Source of the DNA: Lacrimispora sphenoides
GTDB taxonomy: Bacteria; Bacillota; Clostridia; Lachnospirales; Lachnospiraceae
Assembly (NCBI RefSeq): GCF_900105215.1
Contig: NZ_FOIP01000002.1
Location: 2,227,171 to 2,291,170 of the forward strand
Length of the DNA stretch: 64,000 bases
Direction of reading: 5' to 3'
In this document: positions 34,124-43,424 of the stretch, piece after piece
How the letters are laid out: every line of letters begins with the position of its first letter
Position numbering within the stretch: the stretch's first letter is position 1
The notes under the pieces: generated by a model
The model's database searches: none
What the model was told of the DNA's origin: nothing
What the model saw: only the letters and a program-made list of their open reading frames with translations
Translations under genes and position numbers: made by a program

Positions 34124-34174
34124 ATACAAAGTCCTCCTTAGACCAGTGATTTTTAATTCTTATTTCTTCTTAAA

Positions 34175-35566
34175 TTAATGCAGGATCAAAGTCAGTATAA
34201 ATATTTCCAGGATTCCTGCGATCCCCAGAATCAATGTTGCGACTGTTTGAGTCTTATATCCTTTTTCCGGAGTCATGGCTCCAAAATTCGTTACCACCCA
34301 GAAATATGAATCGTTTGCGTGGGAAACAGTCATGGCTCCCGCACCGATTGCCATACAGGCAAGAGTTACACGTACGGGGCTTCCAAGGCCCAGCATAGGA
34401 AGCAGCGGAGCCACAATTCCTGCAGTGGTTGTCATAGCCACGGTAGAGGAGCCTTGAGCACTCTTTAAGATCGCTGCCAAAAGGAATGGGAAGAAAATAC
34501 CCATGGTGCTGAGTACGGAAGCATGGTCCTTGATATAGTTCACCATATCGGTGGAAGAAATCACCTTACCCAGCACACCGCCGGCAGCCGTTACAAACAG
34601 GATCGGTCCCACAGTTTTTAAAGTGTCATTGGTTATCTCATAAAATTCTTCCATTTTACCGGCTCCCTTTAGCTGAAGGACACCGCACACGGTACCTGCT
34701 GCCAGAGCTATGATGGGAGTACCTAAAAATTTAAGCACATCAGCCCCAAAGCCTTGCATATTGGCCATTGCCACGATTGAGGAAAAAGCCATAAGAAGGA
34801 TTGGAAGAATAATAGGAGCAAGGGCATTGAATCCGCCGGGAAGTTTACCGTATTCGGCAACCAGCTCCTCATAGGTTTTTGCAATCTCACCCATATCGGC
34901 TTCATCGTCTGACCGTACTTTTCCACCGATGTATTTTGCGTAGAAGAACCCGGCAATCAGCGGGAAGATGGAACATAATGCGCCCATTCCCATAACAAGA
35001 AGCAGGTTTTCTCCAATACCTAGGGTAGAAGCAGCCGCAATAGGTCCTGGCGTGGGCGGAATGAAAACGTGGGAAATATAGAGCCCAGAGGAAAGGCCTA
35101 CAGTCATGGCGACTAAGGAGGCGGCAGTCCTGTTTACCAGGGCTTTCCGGATCGGGTTTAAAATTACGAAACCGGAATCGCAGAATACCGGGATGGATAC
35201 CACCCAGCCCATCATCTCGATTGCAAGGACCGGATTGTTTTTCCCAACAAGCCGGATTACCATATCAGCCAGCTTAAGGGCCGCCCCTGTTTTCTCCAAT
35301 ATGGTTCCGATCAAGGCTCCAAGGATGATAACAATACCAATGCTTGTGAATGTACCGGAGAATCCAGCCCCTATTACATTTGCAAGGCCGCTTACCTTGG
35401 TCCCATCTTCCAATGTCTTATCCACCAGCGGAATCCCTGCAATAAGTCCCAGGAGCAGTGAGATGCTCATGATGGCGATAAACGGGTGAATCTTAAACTT
35501 GGAGATTGCAATGATCATTATGAAAATTGCAAGTACGAAAATAAAAATCAGTGGTAAACCTGTCAT
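34175..35566 (-). CDS. GntP-family permease
   Basis: 463 residues from ATG 35566 (GAAGGGGGTTATTTT). A very hydrophobic protein with about 12 helices, beginning MTGLPLIFIFVLAIFIMIIA. GntP signature segments are CDSGFVILNPIRKAL, FIPPTPGPIAAASTLGI, and AQGSSTVAMTTTAGI. It belongs to the gluconate:H+ symporter group; together with the glycerate kinase it most likely imports glycerate or a related acid. Regulated, by inference, by the CdaR-type gene upstream. Confidence 0.92.
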   Translation of the reverse strand: MTGLPLIFIFVLAIFIMIIAISKFKIHPFIAIMSISLLLGLIAGIPLVDKTLEDGTKVSGLANVIGAGFSGTFTSIGIVIILGALIGTILEKTGAALKLADMVIRLVGKNNPVLAIEMMGWVVSIPVFCDSGFVILNPIRKALVNRTAASLVAMTVGLSSGLYISHVFIPPTPGPIAAASTLGIGENLLLVMGMGALCSIFPLIAGFFYAKYIGGKVRSDDEADMGEIAKTYEELVAEYGKLPGGFNALAPIILPILLMAFSSIVAMANMQGFGADVLKFLGTPIIALAAGTVCGVLQLKGAGKMEEFYEITNDTLKTVGPILFVTAAGGVLGKVISSTDMVNYIKDHASVLSTMGIFFPFLLAAILKSAQGSSTVAMTTTAGIVAPLLPMLGLGSPVRVTLACMAIGAGAMTVSHANDSYFWVVTNFGAMTPEKGYKTQTVATLILGIAGILEIFILTLILH

Positions 35567-35687
35567 AAAATAACCCCCTTCTATACAATACAACAGTTTC
35601 TACCGTTATCATAACATCATTGACCCCGAAATTTCTAATGTCATGAGTATCAATATGACCCCTGATTTTTGTATCGTCAATACAAAA

Positions 35688-36812
35688 CTAGTGTTCTCTT
35701 CTTAAAAAACTATAAAAAGCCTCCAGAAAAAAACGGTCTGCTGAAGATTCTATGGGATTGATATTTAAGGTATCCTTTATCTTATTGTAACGGTATAAAA
35801 GAGTATTCTTATGCACAAAAAGTTCTTTTGATGCCGTTACCAGATTATAATTTGTCTTTATAAGGGCTCCGGCAATTTCCTTAAATGTCTTTATAAATCC
35901 TTCACTCAGCTCTCTTTCATAAACATTGAACATCCATTGCAGCTCATTCACCGGCACAATAGAGCGCACATAATTTCCTGTATGGTCATAAAAAAAGGCG
36001 GCAGAATCGGAATCCGCATTTTCTTCCAGCCACTTGCAATGCCGATAAGCATTATAATACTGGGTAAAGCTTCCCTGAAATGAGCCGATGTAGAATTTAC
36101 AGCTCTTCTCCTGCTCCCGAAGCCATTTTAAGGCAGTGCTTAAATATTCTGCTATGATGTATTTGTAATCCGCAAATAATTTTCGAGACTGTTTCGGCAT
36201 AGTTTTAAATATGAGAATATGGCTGTTGCCCAGGACAATGCTGATGTCCTCCGTTCCGTGCCTGGGGCTGTTCTTGATTATGTTAAGAAACGGCTCCGGC
36301 CGGGTGTCATCCAGCTTGCACAGGATGGGGATTCGTACGATGTTTTCCGAATAATTTAACTTCTTTGCTACGCTCCGAAGTTCCCCCGGATCCGGATATT
36401 CCACATGGATCAAAAGGTTTGTGAAATGCTCCTTCCGATTTCTCCTGCGCCTTAATTCCTCTTGCTGCTTCTCGTATTTCAGCATGGCCTCGATGGCCAT
36501 TTTGGTGATCAGAGCGACAGGCTTTATCTCACCAGGATCACCGGTAATTCCTACCACTCCTTCCCGTCTGCCGTCAATGTTAATGACCATGTTGATCCCT
36601 GGCTTTACTCCAGGATAATCATCCTCTGTGGAAGTGACCACGATATCCTCGCTTCCTGTTACAATATAATAGGCCACCTCATGAAATGCCCCCACCCGCT
36701 TTGGATCCCGACTGGCGATGATGACCCCCTGCTCATTCATTATGTTGATATTGTATTCTGTATATTGAGTGACCTGTTCAATGAATTTCTTAGCCAATTC
36801 TGTTTCTATCAT
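35688..36812 (-). CDS. cdaR: CdaR-type sugar-diacid regulator
   Basis: 374 residues from ATG 36812, set six bases behind GGGAGG. The N-terminal Diacid_rec domain (about 1-135) shows QVTQYTEYNINIMNEQGVII and SRDPKRVGAFHEVAYYI. The C-terminal PucR/HTH_30 domain has TNYNLVTASKELFVHKNTLL (about residues 330-350). Family members bind glycerate, galactarate or glucarate and activate the transport and kinase genes. It lies immediately upstream of the GntP permease and glycerate kinase, on the same strand, 120 bases apart. Confidence 0.9.
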   Translation of the reverse strand: MIETELAKKFIEQVTQYTEYNINIMNEQGVIIASRDPKRVGAFHEVAYYIVTGSEDIVVTSTEDDYPGVKPGINMVINIDGRREGVVGITGDPGEIKPVALITKMAIEAMLKYEKQQEELRRRRNRKEHFTNLLIHVEYPDPGELRSVAKKLNYSENIVRIPILCKLDDTRPEPFLNIIKNSPRHGTEDISIVLGNSHILIFKTMPKQSRKLFADYKYIIAEYLSTALKWLREQEKSCKFYIGSFQGSFTQYYNAYRHCKWLEENADSDSAAFFYDHTGNYVRSIVPVNELQWMFNVYERELSEGFIKTFKEIAGALIKTNYNLVTASKELFVHKNTLLYRYNKIKDTLNINPIESSADRFFLEAFYSFLRREH

Positions 36813-37033
36813 CTGCATCCTCCCGAAGCTTGAACTTTATCATACGAATTCACCGGTTATCTCTTCATCATTATTGAAAACAGCTTACCATACTTTGCTT
36901 TTTCCTTCAATAGCAATGGATTTTATCCTTTTCTTACTATATACATTTTACTTTTTCTAGGATTTGTGGTAAATTATTTTTTATCATAACATTTTATACT
37001 TATTATATATGACGGTTAAAAAAGGAGAATTTT

Positions 37034-37417
37034 ATGTTACAAGATGATTTTATCATGCGCATGATTCATGAGATGGTAACAACTTTGCTAAAACTGATTT
37101 TTCATATTGAATTAGGGGAAAATGAGGAACAGAATTTTAAAGACCAGGAGACAGCATCAAATTATCTTGAGCTCTTAGCTCTCATTCAGGCCGGAAAGAT
37201 CAATGAGGCAGAAAACAAATTATTGGATGAGCTGGATTCCGACGATATGGAGCATTTTAAAATGGCGCTCATGTTTTATTATCATTTAAATCAGATCGAT
37301 TATAACTTTCTTGAAGAGCATAATTATTCCAAAAACGAAATTACGGACGGATTAAGATATGTATCATCAGTTTATGGCTATGACAGCATGGCAGAAGCTC
37401 TTCTGGGCAGAGGTTAA
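37034..37417 (+). CDS. DUF6483-like small protein
   Basis: 127 residues: MLQDDFIMRMIHEMVTTLLK, then LELLALIQAGKINEAENKLL. All-helical with no membrane segment; the start resembles DUF6483 proteins of Lachnospiraceae, where the first residues are typically MxxxDYIMRMIEE. The middle resembles a TPR-like helical pair. Function is unknown. ATG 37034 has AAAAGGAGAATTTT. Single gene, followed by a bidirectional terminator. Confidence 0.75.
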   Translation: MLQDDFIMRMIHEMVTTLLKLIFHIELGENEEQNFKDQETASNYLELLALIQAGKINEAENKLLDELDSDDMEHFKMALMFYYHLNQIDYNFLEEHNYSKNEITDGLRYVSSVYGYDSMAEALLGRG

Positions 37418-37440
37418 TCAGACATCCATATTACATTATA

Positions 37441-37478
37441 AAAGAGAGGCATCTTCATTTGAAGACGCCTCTCTTTTA
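37441..37478. terminator. bidirectional terminator
   Basis: AAAGAGAGGC(A)TCTTC / GAAGA(C)GCCTCTCTTT with a four-base loop; stem interrupted by one A-C mismatch. It ends the plus-strand DUF6483 gene and the minus-strand lon-DUF1858 unit. Confidence 0.85.
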
Positions 37479-37492
37479 AATTGTTAAGACCA

Positions 37493-37696
37493 TTACTCTG
37501 ACATATGCTTATTTAACTTGTCGATCAGTTCTTCAGCCGGAATGCCGTGGACCATACAGGCCTCTTCCACGGTCTCAGCGGCAGATGCGGGACAGCCAAG
37601 GCAATGCATTCCCATTTCAAAAAAGAAGTGTGCGGTGGTTCGGTCTGCTTCTAAGACCTCTCCGATTAAAGTATCCTTTGTCACTGTCATATTCAT
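37493..37696 (-). CDS. DUF1858 domain protein (lon-linked)
   Basis: 67 residues: MNMTVTKDTLIGEVLEADRT, then [20 protein letters not shown], ending LIDKLNKHMSE. The GMHCLGCP motif is the same as in the hcp-operon copy at 25339; the first Cys of that copy (CGMHC) is Met-Gly here (EMGMHC), so it has two of the three cysteines. It starts one base after the lon stop, so it is almost certainly cotranscribed and probably coupled with lon. Why a redox-type DUF1858 sits with a protease is unknown. Confidence 0.9.
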   Translation of the reverse strand: MNMTVTKDTLIGEVLEADRTTAHFFFEMGMHCLGCPASAAETVEEACMVHGIPAEELIDKLNKHMSE

Positions 37697-40114
37697 TTAA
37701 ATTACCCCTTTTCTTTCAATATTTTTATGTGGTGTGTTTAACCCTTCGGGAAACAATCCGTTCCCGTTCTTTTGAAAATATACATGTTCGATTCTGGGCA
37801 GGAAAATCCCCAAAGACTCCTTTAATACATCCTCTACCGTTTCCACCGGTATGATCGTAAGCTGATTCTTCACTTCTTCCGGTACATCCTTTAAATCACT
37901 TACATTATCTTTGGGAATTAAGACCCTGTTGATTCCGGCTCTTTGTGCGCCCAGAAGCTTTTCCTTTAAGCCTCCGATGGGCAGGACCGCTCCCCGCAAA
38001 GTGATTTCTCCGGTCATGGCAAGTCTTGAATCTACCTTGTTGCCGGTAACAAGAGAGGCCAAAGCGGTAAATAATGCGATTCCGGCCGATGGGCCATCTT
38101 TAGGAACCGCTCCTGACGGAACGTGGATATGAAGGTCTCTTTCTTTAAAATTAAAGGCATTTAAAGGCAGTCTGGATTTTAATAAGCTTAAGGAAATCTT
38201 GGCAGATTCCTTCATTACATCTCCCAGCTTTCCGGTCAATATGACCGCTCCGCTTCCCGGCATATCGGTTGCCTCGATAAAGAGTATTTCTCCTCCCACC
38301 GGAGTCCATGCAAGGCCTGTAACCACACCCGGAGGATTATCCTGCTGGGCCTTATCGTGACGGGAAACCTGACTGCCAAGATATTCTTCTAAATCTTCTT
38401 CCTTAATCACAAGAGGCAGCTCCGCCTTTTTGGATACGATCTTTTCCGTTGTAATTCTGGCCAGGCTGGACAGCTGCTTTTTCAGCCCCCGCACGCCGGC
38501 CTCCAGCGTATAATCATTGATAATCTTCTGTAATACTTCATCTTCAATTACCAATTGCTCCTGCTTTAAGCCATGTTCTTTCAGGACCTCCGGGATCAGA
38601 TGATTTTTGCCGATATGGAACTTTTCATCCATGGTATAGCTGGTTATCTGGATAACTTCCATCCGGTCTAAGAGAGGACCTGGAATGCTTTCCAATGAAT
38701 TGGCCGTTGCTACAAAGAAAACATCGGATAAGTCATAAGGAAGATCCATGTAATGATCGGTAAAGCTGTTGTTCTGTTCCGGATCAAGAACCTCCAAAAG
38801 TGCGCTGGCAGGGTCTCCGCTGAAACCGCCGGACATAATCTTATCCACTTCATCCAACACCATGACAGGATTGGTCTTCCCTGCCTTCCGGATGCTCTGG
38901 ATAATTCTTCCTGGCATTGCTCCGACATAAGTTCTTCGGTGCCCTCTGATTTCCGATTCATCACGGATACCGCCTAAGCTTAAACGGATGTATTTTCTGC
39001 CAAGGGCCTCTGCAATGCTTTTTCCAAGGCTTGTTATTCCGGTTCCCGGCGGTCCCACAAGGAGGAGAATGGAACCTTTTTTAGCTTTGTTTAACTGCAT
39101 GACTGCCAGATGCTGAATGATCCTGTCCTTAACTTTTTGCAGCCCGTAATGCTGTTCATCAAGAATCCGTCTTGCCTCGTCAAGATCAATGTCCTTATCC
39201 TCTTCCTTTTTCCATGGAAGCTGAACCAAAAGATCTAGATAATTACGGATCACGTTGTAGTCCAGTTTATTGGGGCCCTGATCATCAAGCTTTTCCAGTT
39301 CTTCAAGAGCCGCCTCTTTGATCTCAGACGGCATACCTGCCTCTTCGATCTTCTTTAAATAATCCGGCTCCTTTTTTCCTTCGTCCTTTTTGCCTTCCCC
39401 CAATTCTTCCTGAATGGCCTTTAACTGTTCTCTAAGCACGGACTCCCTGTAATACCGGTTTGCCTTCTCGGAGAACTTCTCGGAAATCTCCATCTGCAGT
39501 TCGATCATTTCCTTTTGCTTCAGCATGTAATCCAGGAAACGAAGGCTTCTTTCTTTTAAGGACATTTCCAGAAGCTCGTGCTTTTCATCGTTGGGTATCT
39601 GAAGGAATTGAGACAGATACACAATTATGGAATTTAAATCCTTAAACTCATTGACAATTCTCTGGTACTGTTCTCCTCCCGAAAATTTGGAGCTTATCTC
39701 ACTGGTAACGTTTTTGATATAGCCAAGCATTTCTTCCCGGCTCTTCTCGTCTAAATCTTCTTGATTCTGACTAAGCTCATACTGGGCATAGATAACGCCG
39801 TTTTCTGTGTGAAGCTCTTTTACATTGATCTGGTCCCTCAGCCTTACGGAAAGCAGGATCCCTTTATCCGTCTGGTCTATTCCTGTGACCTCAAAGGTCA
39901 GGCCTGCCCGGTAAAAATCTTCCTCATTCTTTAGGTTTTTACCAAAATTATGTTTTAACGGCAAAGCTATTTTTATGGATTCTTCGTTTTCCAGATACAT
40001 CATATGTGTTTCGTCAAGTGCTTCCAAACGAACCGTAGTTACGACGTCCGGTAATAAAACTTTGTTGGAAATTGGGAAAACGATTCCTATGTTATTTTTA
40101 TCATGATTTGTCAT
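37697..40114 (-). CDS. lon: Lon-family ATP-dependent protease with altered Walker A
   Basis: 805 residues from ATG 40114 (AGAAAGGATAAAACT), discarding 14 in-frame upstream codons that overlap the operator. Order: LON substrate domain (about 10-205), coiled linker, AAA+ domain (about 340-530), Lon protease domain (about 590-775). The Walker A reads GPPGTGITSLGKS: Ile360 (ATA) stands where all active Lon proteases have Lys (GKTS). Walker B PVMVLDEVDKI is intact, as are the catalytic Ser (PKDGPSAG) and Lys (GGLKEKLLGA). So ATP binding or hydrolysis is probably lost or changed, while the peptidase site remains. TetR-type operator candidate at 40141-40160 upstream. Confidence 0.9.
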   Translation of the reverse strand: MTNHDKNNIGIVFPISNKVLLPDVVTTVRLEALDETHMMYLENEESIKIALPLKHNFGKNLKNEEDFYRAGLTFEVTGIDQTDKGILLSVRLRDQINVKELHTENGVIYAQYELSQNQEDLDEKSREEMLGYIKNVTSEISSKFSGGEQYQRIVNEFKDLNSIIVYLSQFLQIPNDEKHELLEMSLKERSLRFLDYMLKQKEMIELQMEISEKFSEKANRYYRESVLREQLKAIQEELGEGKKDEGKKEPDYLKKIEEAGMPSEIKEAALEELEKLDDQGPNKLDYNVIRNYLDLLVQLPWKKEEDKDIDLDEARRILDEQHYGLQKVKDRIIQHLAVMQLNKAKKGSILLLVGPPGTGITSLGKSIAEALGRKYIRLSLGGIRDESEIRGHRRTYVGAMPGRIIQSIRKAGKTNPVMVLDEVDKIMSGGFSGDPASALLEVLDPEQNNSFTDHYMDLPYDLSDVFFVATANSLESIPGPLLDRMEVIQITSYTMDEKFHIGKNHLIPEVLKEHGLKQEQLVIEDEVLQKIINDYTLEAGVRGLKKQLSSLARITTEKIVSKKAELPLVIKEEDLEEYLGSQVSRHDKAQQDNPPGVVTGLAWTPVGGEILFIEATDMPGSGAVILTGKLGDVMKESAKISLSLLKSRLPLNAFNFKERDLHIHVPSGAVPKDGPSAGIALFTALASLVTGNKVDSRLAMTGEITLRGAVLPIGGLKEKLLGAQRAGINRVLIPKDNVSDLKDVPEEVKNQLTIIPVETVEDVLKESLGIFLPRIEHVYFQKNGNGLFPEGLNTPHKNIERKGVI

Positions 40115-40140
40115 AGTTTTATCCTTTCTGTGCGTATTCC

Positions 40141-40160
40141 TTAAGTGAATGTTCATTTAA
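40141..40160. promoter_or_regulatory. palindromic operator candidate upstream of lon
   Basis: TTAAGTGAATGTTCATTTAA, 20 bp, palindromic at 8 of 10 positions. Shares the TGAATG-TCATT core with 40814-40835 and 6466-6485. It lies 27 bases before the lon ATG. Confidence 0.75.
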
Positions 40161-40227
40161 TATGGAATTGTTTTTATGCGAGACTTTTTGTAAAATATAT
40201 TCACAAAATAATCCCGCCTGTAAAAAC

Positions 40228-40791
40228 CTAAAGCAATATTGCGTCTTGAATTATTTGAATCATTTCCTGCAGCAAATCCTCTTTCTGTGCCTCGTTCTTG
40301 CGGTTATCAACAGCAATTGCTTTCACCGGCTGAAAAATGATGGCCAAAAGATTATCCTCTTTGTAATTCCTTATGAGATTACTCCTCTTCATATCCGACA
40401 TCAGGCTGTATATATTGCAAATGCCCTTTTTCCCGGAACAGTTGTTGGCCAATGAGGGGCAATTGGAAAATTGCTCCACAAAGCTGAAGATTTCCTTGTT
40501 CTCTAATATATAGTTATAGTAGCTTCGGATGAGCACCTCGATCTGCTGCCGTCCCTCCATTTCCCGTTTTACGCTGTCCAATAAATAATCATATATTTCT
40601 TCCGAGTATTCCAGGTAAATATCGTGCAGCATATCTTCTTTATTCTCAAAGTAGATATAAACCGTTGCCGGCGAAACCCCTGCCATCTTAGCGATTTTAG
40701 AGACAGAAGTGCCATGGAAGCCCTCCTGCAGGATCAGCTTGATTACTGCTTCCTTTATGCTTTTCACTTTTTCGTCGTCTTTTTTTCTCAT
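40228..40791 (-). CDS. TetR/AcrR-family regulator
   Basis: 187 residues. Residues about 10-56 are the TetR DNA-binding domain: KEAVIKLILQEGFHGTSVSK, IAKMAGVSPATVYIYFENKE. The ligand domain contains NNCSGKKGICNIY, with two Cys. Its own upstream region carries the palindrome at 40814-40835, a second copy sits at lon 70 bases downstream of its stop, and a third at 6466. This argues for autoregulation plus control of lon-DUF1858 and the GNAT gene at 5952. Confidence 0.9.
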   Translation of the reverse strand: MRKKDDEKVKSIKEAVIKLILQEGFHGTSVSKIAKMAGVSPATVYIYFENKEDMLHDIYLEYSEEIYDYLLDSVKREMEGRQQIEVLIRSYYNYILENKEIFSFVEQFSNCPSLANNCSGKKGICNIYSLMSDMKRSNLIRNYKEDNLLAIIFQPVKAIAVDNRKNEAQKEDLLQEMIQIIQDAILL

Positions 40792-40813
40792 GCCATCACC
40801 TCTATATTTTTAT

Positions 40814-40835
40814 AATAAATGATCATTCACTTATT
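40814..40835. promoter_or_regulatory. palindromic operator candidate upstream of tetR
   Basis: AATAAATGATCATTCACTTATT region: the TGATCATT centre with flanking AATAA/TTATT and ACTT arms is palindromic in 10 of 11 positions. It lies 23 bases before the tetR ATG. Confidence 0.75.
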
Positions 40836-40922
40836 GTCAACTATTTTTTTATTTTTAAAGACCAAATTATTATATTCCTATCTGCAATTAGGGTTTTCAC
40901 AATAAAATAGCTTTCATAATAT

Positions 40923-40971
40923 AAAAATAAGTCTTGAAAATGACTTTTCAGGCCAATCAAGACTTATTTTT
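40923..40971. terminator. hairpin between tetR promoter and the TrpA-like gene
   Basis: AAAAATAAGTCTTGA / TCAAGACTTATTTTT, 15 pairs with a 19-base loop; T-runs both ways. It terminates the PTS-TrpA operon (leftward). Confidence 0.85.
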
Positions 40972-41130
40972 CGTACATAGCTTTCTGACAGGGCCATTTT
41001 AGGGCCTCTATCTTTTTATATATCATTATCATGCTGGCAGCATTACTCTGGATACTAAACTCCTGCCTGCCCTCTACTCTGCAATATCATAACACTCCCC
41101 TTGTCATGCTAAGCAGATTGAAAAACCAGC

Positions 41131-41829
41131 CTATGCATCGGCTAACTTCAACTCTTCCAGATAAGCATTCAAAGCATCCATACCTCCAAGCTGGTAACGC
41201 TTTATGAACTCTGTCCCTATGATGGCACCATCGGCTCCATTCTTCATGACTTCCTTCACGTCCTCGGCGGACTTTATGCCAAAGCCTACATAGGCCGGTG
41301 TCTTTGAAACAGATTTTACTTTTTTTACAACTTCAACGTATTCTGTAGGAAGCTTATCAAACGATCCGGTTTTCCCTTCCCCTGAAACGATATAGGCAAA
41401 CAGGTCATTATGCGCAAGAGCCTTTGCTATGCTCTCATCACTAAGGGACCGGCCCAGTACAGTGATCTGATTGGGGAAGGATCCGGTGGGAAATTCTCCA
41501 TCCACACATAGAAAACCGTCATATAAGTCTTTCGGAACGTCAGAAAGGTGAAAGTATTCCACGCCTTCCTTATAAGTCATTAACACAACTTTAAACGTGA
41601 AACGCCTGCGGATTTCTACCAGCGTGCGTATTACATCGTCTGGGCTTATCTTTTGCTCCAACGCTTCTTTATGAGTCTGCTGTATCACAGCTCCGTCTAC
41701 AAAAGGATCGGTAACCGGTATGCCGATTTCAACAAAACCGGCCTTTTTATGATCCAATAACTCTAAAATCTGAAAAAACGTTTCCCTGTCCGGATAATTC
41801 AAGGTAAGGTAAAACACTAAATTTTTCAT
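41131..41829 (-). CDS. TrpA-like (tryptophan synthase alpha family) enzyme of a PTS operon
   Basis: 232 residues, TIM-barrel. VEIGIPVTDPFVDG matches the TrpA active-site segment: Glu34 and Asp45 stand at the same 11-residue distance as Glu49 and Asp60 of E. coli TrpA. GFGIKSAEDVKEV and GADGAIIGTEFIKR are the phosphate-binding end. It overlaps the IIC gene by one base, with no trpB or other trp genes near, so it is not for tryptophan. In ascorbate PTS operons the equivalent place is taken by UlaD (a TIM-barrel decarboxylase). I infer it acts on the phosphosugar brought in by this PTS. Confidence 0.82.
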   Translation of the reverse strand: MKNLVFYLTLNYPDRETFFQILELLDHKKAGFVEIGIPVTDPFVDGAVIQQTHKEALEQKISPDDVIRTLVEIRRRFTFKVVLMTYKEGVEYFHLSDVPKDLYDGFLCVDGEFPTGSFPNQITVLGRSLSDESIAKALAHNDLFAYIVSGEGKTGSFDKLPTEYVEVVKKVKSVSKTPAYVGFGIKSAEDVKEVMKNGADGAIIGTEFIKRYQLGGMDALNAYLEELKLADA

Positions 41830-43109
41830 TAGATGCCTCCAAACAGCTTAAGCACCCAGCCTAAGATCGGACCATAGAAGGAATAATCTGTCTCGCTTAA
41901 AATACGCATGATCGGCGCATAAGATCCAATCATTGGAAGGAGCAGAGCCTGTCCGAAAATAAGAATCAAACCATTTACAAAGGAGCCTATGATCGCACCT
42001 CTGCGTCCGCCATGGGCATTTCCGAAGATGGCTGTTACCGCACCGGTGAAAAAAGTGGGGATCAGAGCCGGGAATACCACAACCGGATAATTAATAAATC
42101 CAAGGATCATCATACCGATCAGACCTGCAATCAAGCTGGTCAGGAAGCCCAATATCACGGAATTAGGATAATTGGGGAAAAGCAGAGGGATATCAAGCCC
42201 TGGTACGGAATTAGGGATGATCTTATTGGCAAAGCCGTGGAATGCAGAGATGATCTCGGAAAGCATCATTCTTACACCTGTAATAATAACTGTGATCCAC
42301 ATACCAAAGGACAAACCACGTAAAAAGCTGAACACAACGATATCCTGTCCGCCGGTGATATTTTCACGCATCCAGGCCGGACCGGAAATCAGGCTTATGA
42401 CCAAAAAGAGAACTGTCATAACAATGGTTAAGGAAATGGTCATCTCCCGTAAGAAATTAAGCTTCTTTGGAATATTTAAGTTTTCAAGATCATTTTCCTT
42501 GTTTCCAAAGGTTTTGGCAAGCAGGGAAGAAATCAGAATTCCGATGGAGCTGGAATGGGCAAGGGTAAAGCCCTCTCCTCCCTTTACTTCCTTCATAAAT
42601 ACCGCCACGTAGGCGCAGGAAAAGGTCATATAGATTCCTAACAATATGGAACCGGTTATTACAAGCGGTACAAAAGCCAAATTGGTTCCGAATTTTAACA
42701 GCGCCGCAATCAATCCGGCATAAAAGAAGGATACATGAGCTGACAAATGCACATATTTAAAGCGAGTAAATCTTGCCAGTAAAAGGTTCACCAGAAAGCC
42801 CAGTGCAAAGATCAATGCCATTTCTGTACCGATCCCGGTAAGGCTTTCAGCTTGAGCCGCTCCAATATCCACTGATACAGGCGGCATATTAAATATCTTG
42901 GTAATCATTCCCTGCAAAGGCAGCAGGGACATACCAAGGGTCTGTCCTCCTACGTTGATCATGGTAAAGCCGATCATCGTCTTAATCACGCTGGGAAGGA
43001 TCTGATCCCAGGTTTTCTTCTGGGCAACCATACCTGCGATTACAACAATTCCAATAATGAATACAGCCTGGCTGAAAACATTATTAATCAAATACATTAC
43101 TACTCCCAT
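41829..43109 (-). CDS. PTS ascorbate-type IIC permease (UlaA/SgaT family)
   Basis: 426 residues, about 11 helices. Signature segments: GFTMINVGGQTLGMSLLPLQ, VHLSAHVSFFYAGLIAALL, and GNAHGGRRGAIIGSFVNGLI. UlaA-family IICs import L-ascorbate or related acidic sugars with phosphorylation. The ATG at 43109 follows GGGAGAGAGAAAA; a second ATG four codons later is also possible. The IIB gene lies 40 bases upstream; the IIA is fused to the regulator of the operon. Confidence 0.9.
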   Translation of the reverse strand: MGVVMYLINNVFSQAVFIIGIVVIAGMVAQKKTWDQILPSVIKTMIGFTMINVGGQTLGMSLLPLQGMITKIFNMPPVSVDIGAAQAESLTGIGTEMALIFALGFLVNLLLARFTRFKYVHLSAHVSFFYAGLIAALLKFGTNLAFVPLVITGSILLGIYMTFSCAYVAVFMKEVKGGEGFTLAHSSSIGILISSLLAKTFGNKENDLENLNIPKKLNFLREMTISLTIVMTVLFLVISLISGPAWMRENITGGQDIVVFSFLRGLSFGMWITVIITGVRMMLSEIISAFHGFANKIIPNSVPGLDIPLLFPNYPNSVILGFLTSLIAGLIGMMILGFINYPVVVFPALIPTFFTGAVTAIFGNAHGGRRGAIIGSFVNGLILIFGQALLLPMIGSYAPIMRILSETDYSFYGPILGWVLKLFGGI

Positions 43110-43148
43110 TTTTCTCTCTCCCTTCCAAGGCCGCCATCAGCCTTCCGG

Positions 43149-43424
43149 TTATCTCTTGTTTATTGCTTCAAGAAGCTGCTCTTTTAAATACTGCTTATCC
43201 ATCATATTGTCGATCCGGATAATGTGCGCCTTAGAATCTCTTAAAACATCGGCAAAATCTGAAGTTGTAATTAAAATATCATAGGAATCCGGGCTGACGG
43301 AACCGATATCTGAAGCATCTACGGTTGCTTCAATCTTTTCTGCATCAAGAATCTGTTGGGTAAACAGGCGAAGCATCATGGAGCTTCCTACTCCTGCACC
43401 ACATACTGTAACTATTTTTAACAT
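43149..43424 (-). CDS. PTS ascorbate-type IIB protein
   Basis: 91 residues: MLKIVTVCGAGVGSSMMLRL, with the phosphorylated Cys8 in the VCGAGVGSS loop. TDA-type IIB; ends EQLLEAINKR. Phosphate passes from the IIA domain of the regulator gene to this Cys and then to the sugar via IIC. It overlaps the end of the BglG-type gene by seven bases, so translation is coupled. Confidence 0.92.
   Translation of the reverse strand: MLKIVTVCGAGVGSSMMLRLFTQQILDAEKIEATVDASDIGSVSPDSYDILITTSDFADVLRDSKAHIIRIDNMMDKQYLKEQLLEAINKR

Noticed and set aside
41131..41829. True tryptophan synthase alpha chain
   Set aside because: No trpB or other trp gene is adjacent and it overlaps a PTS IIC gene by one base.
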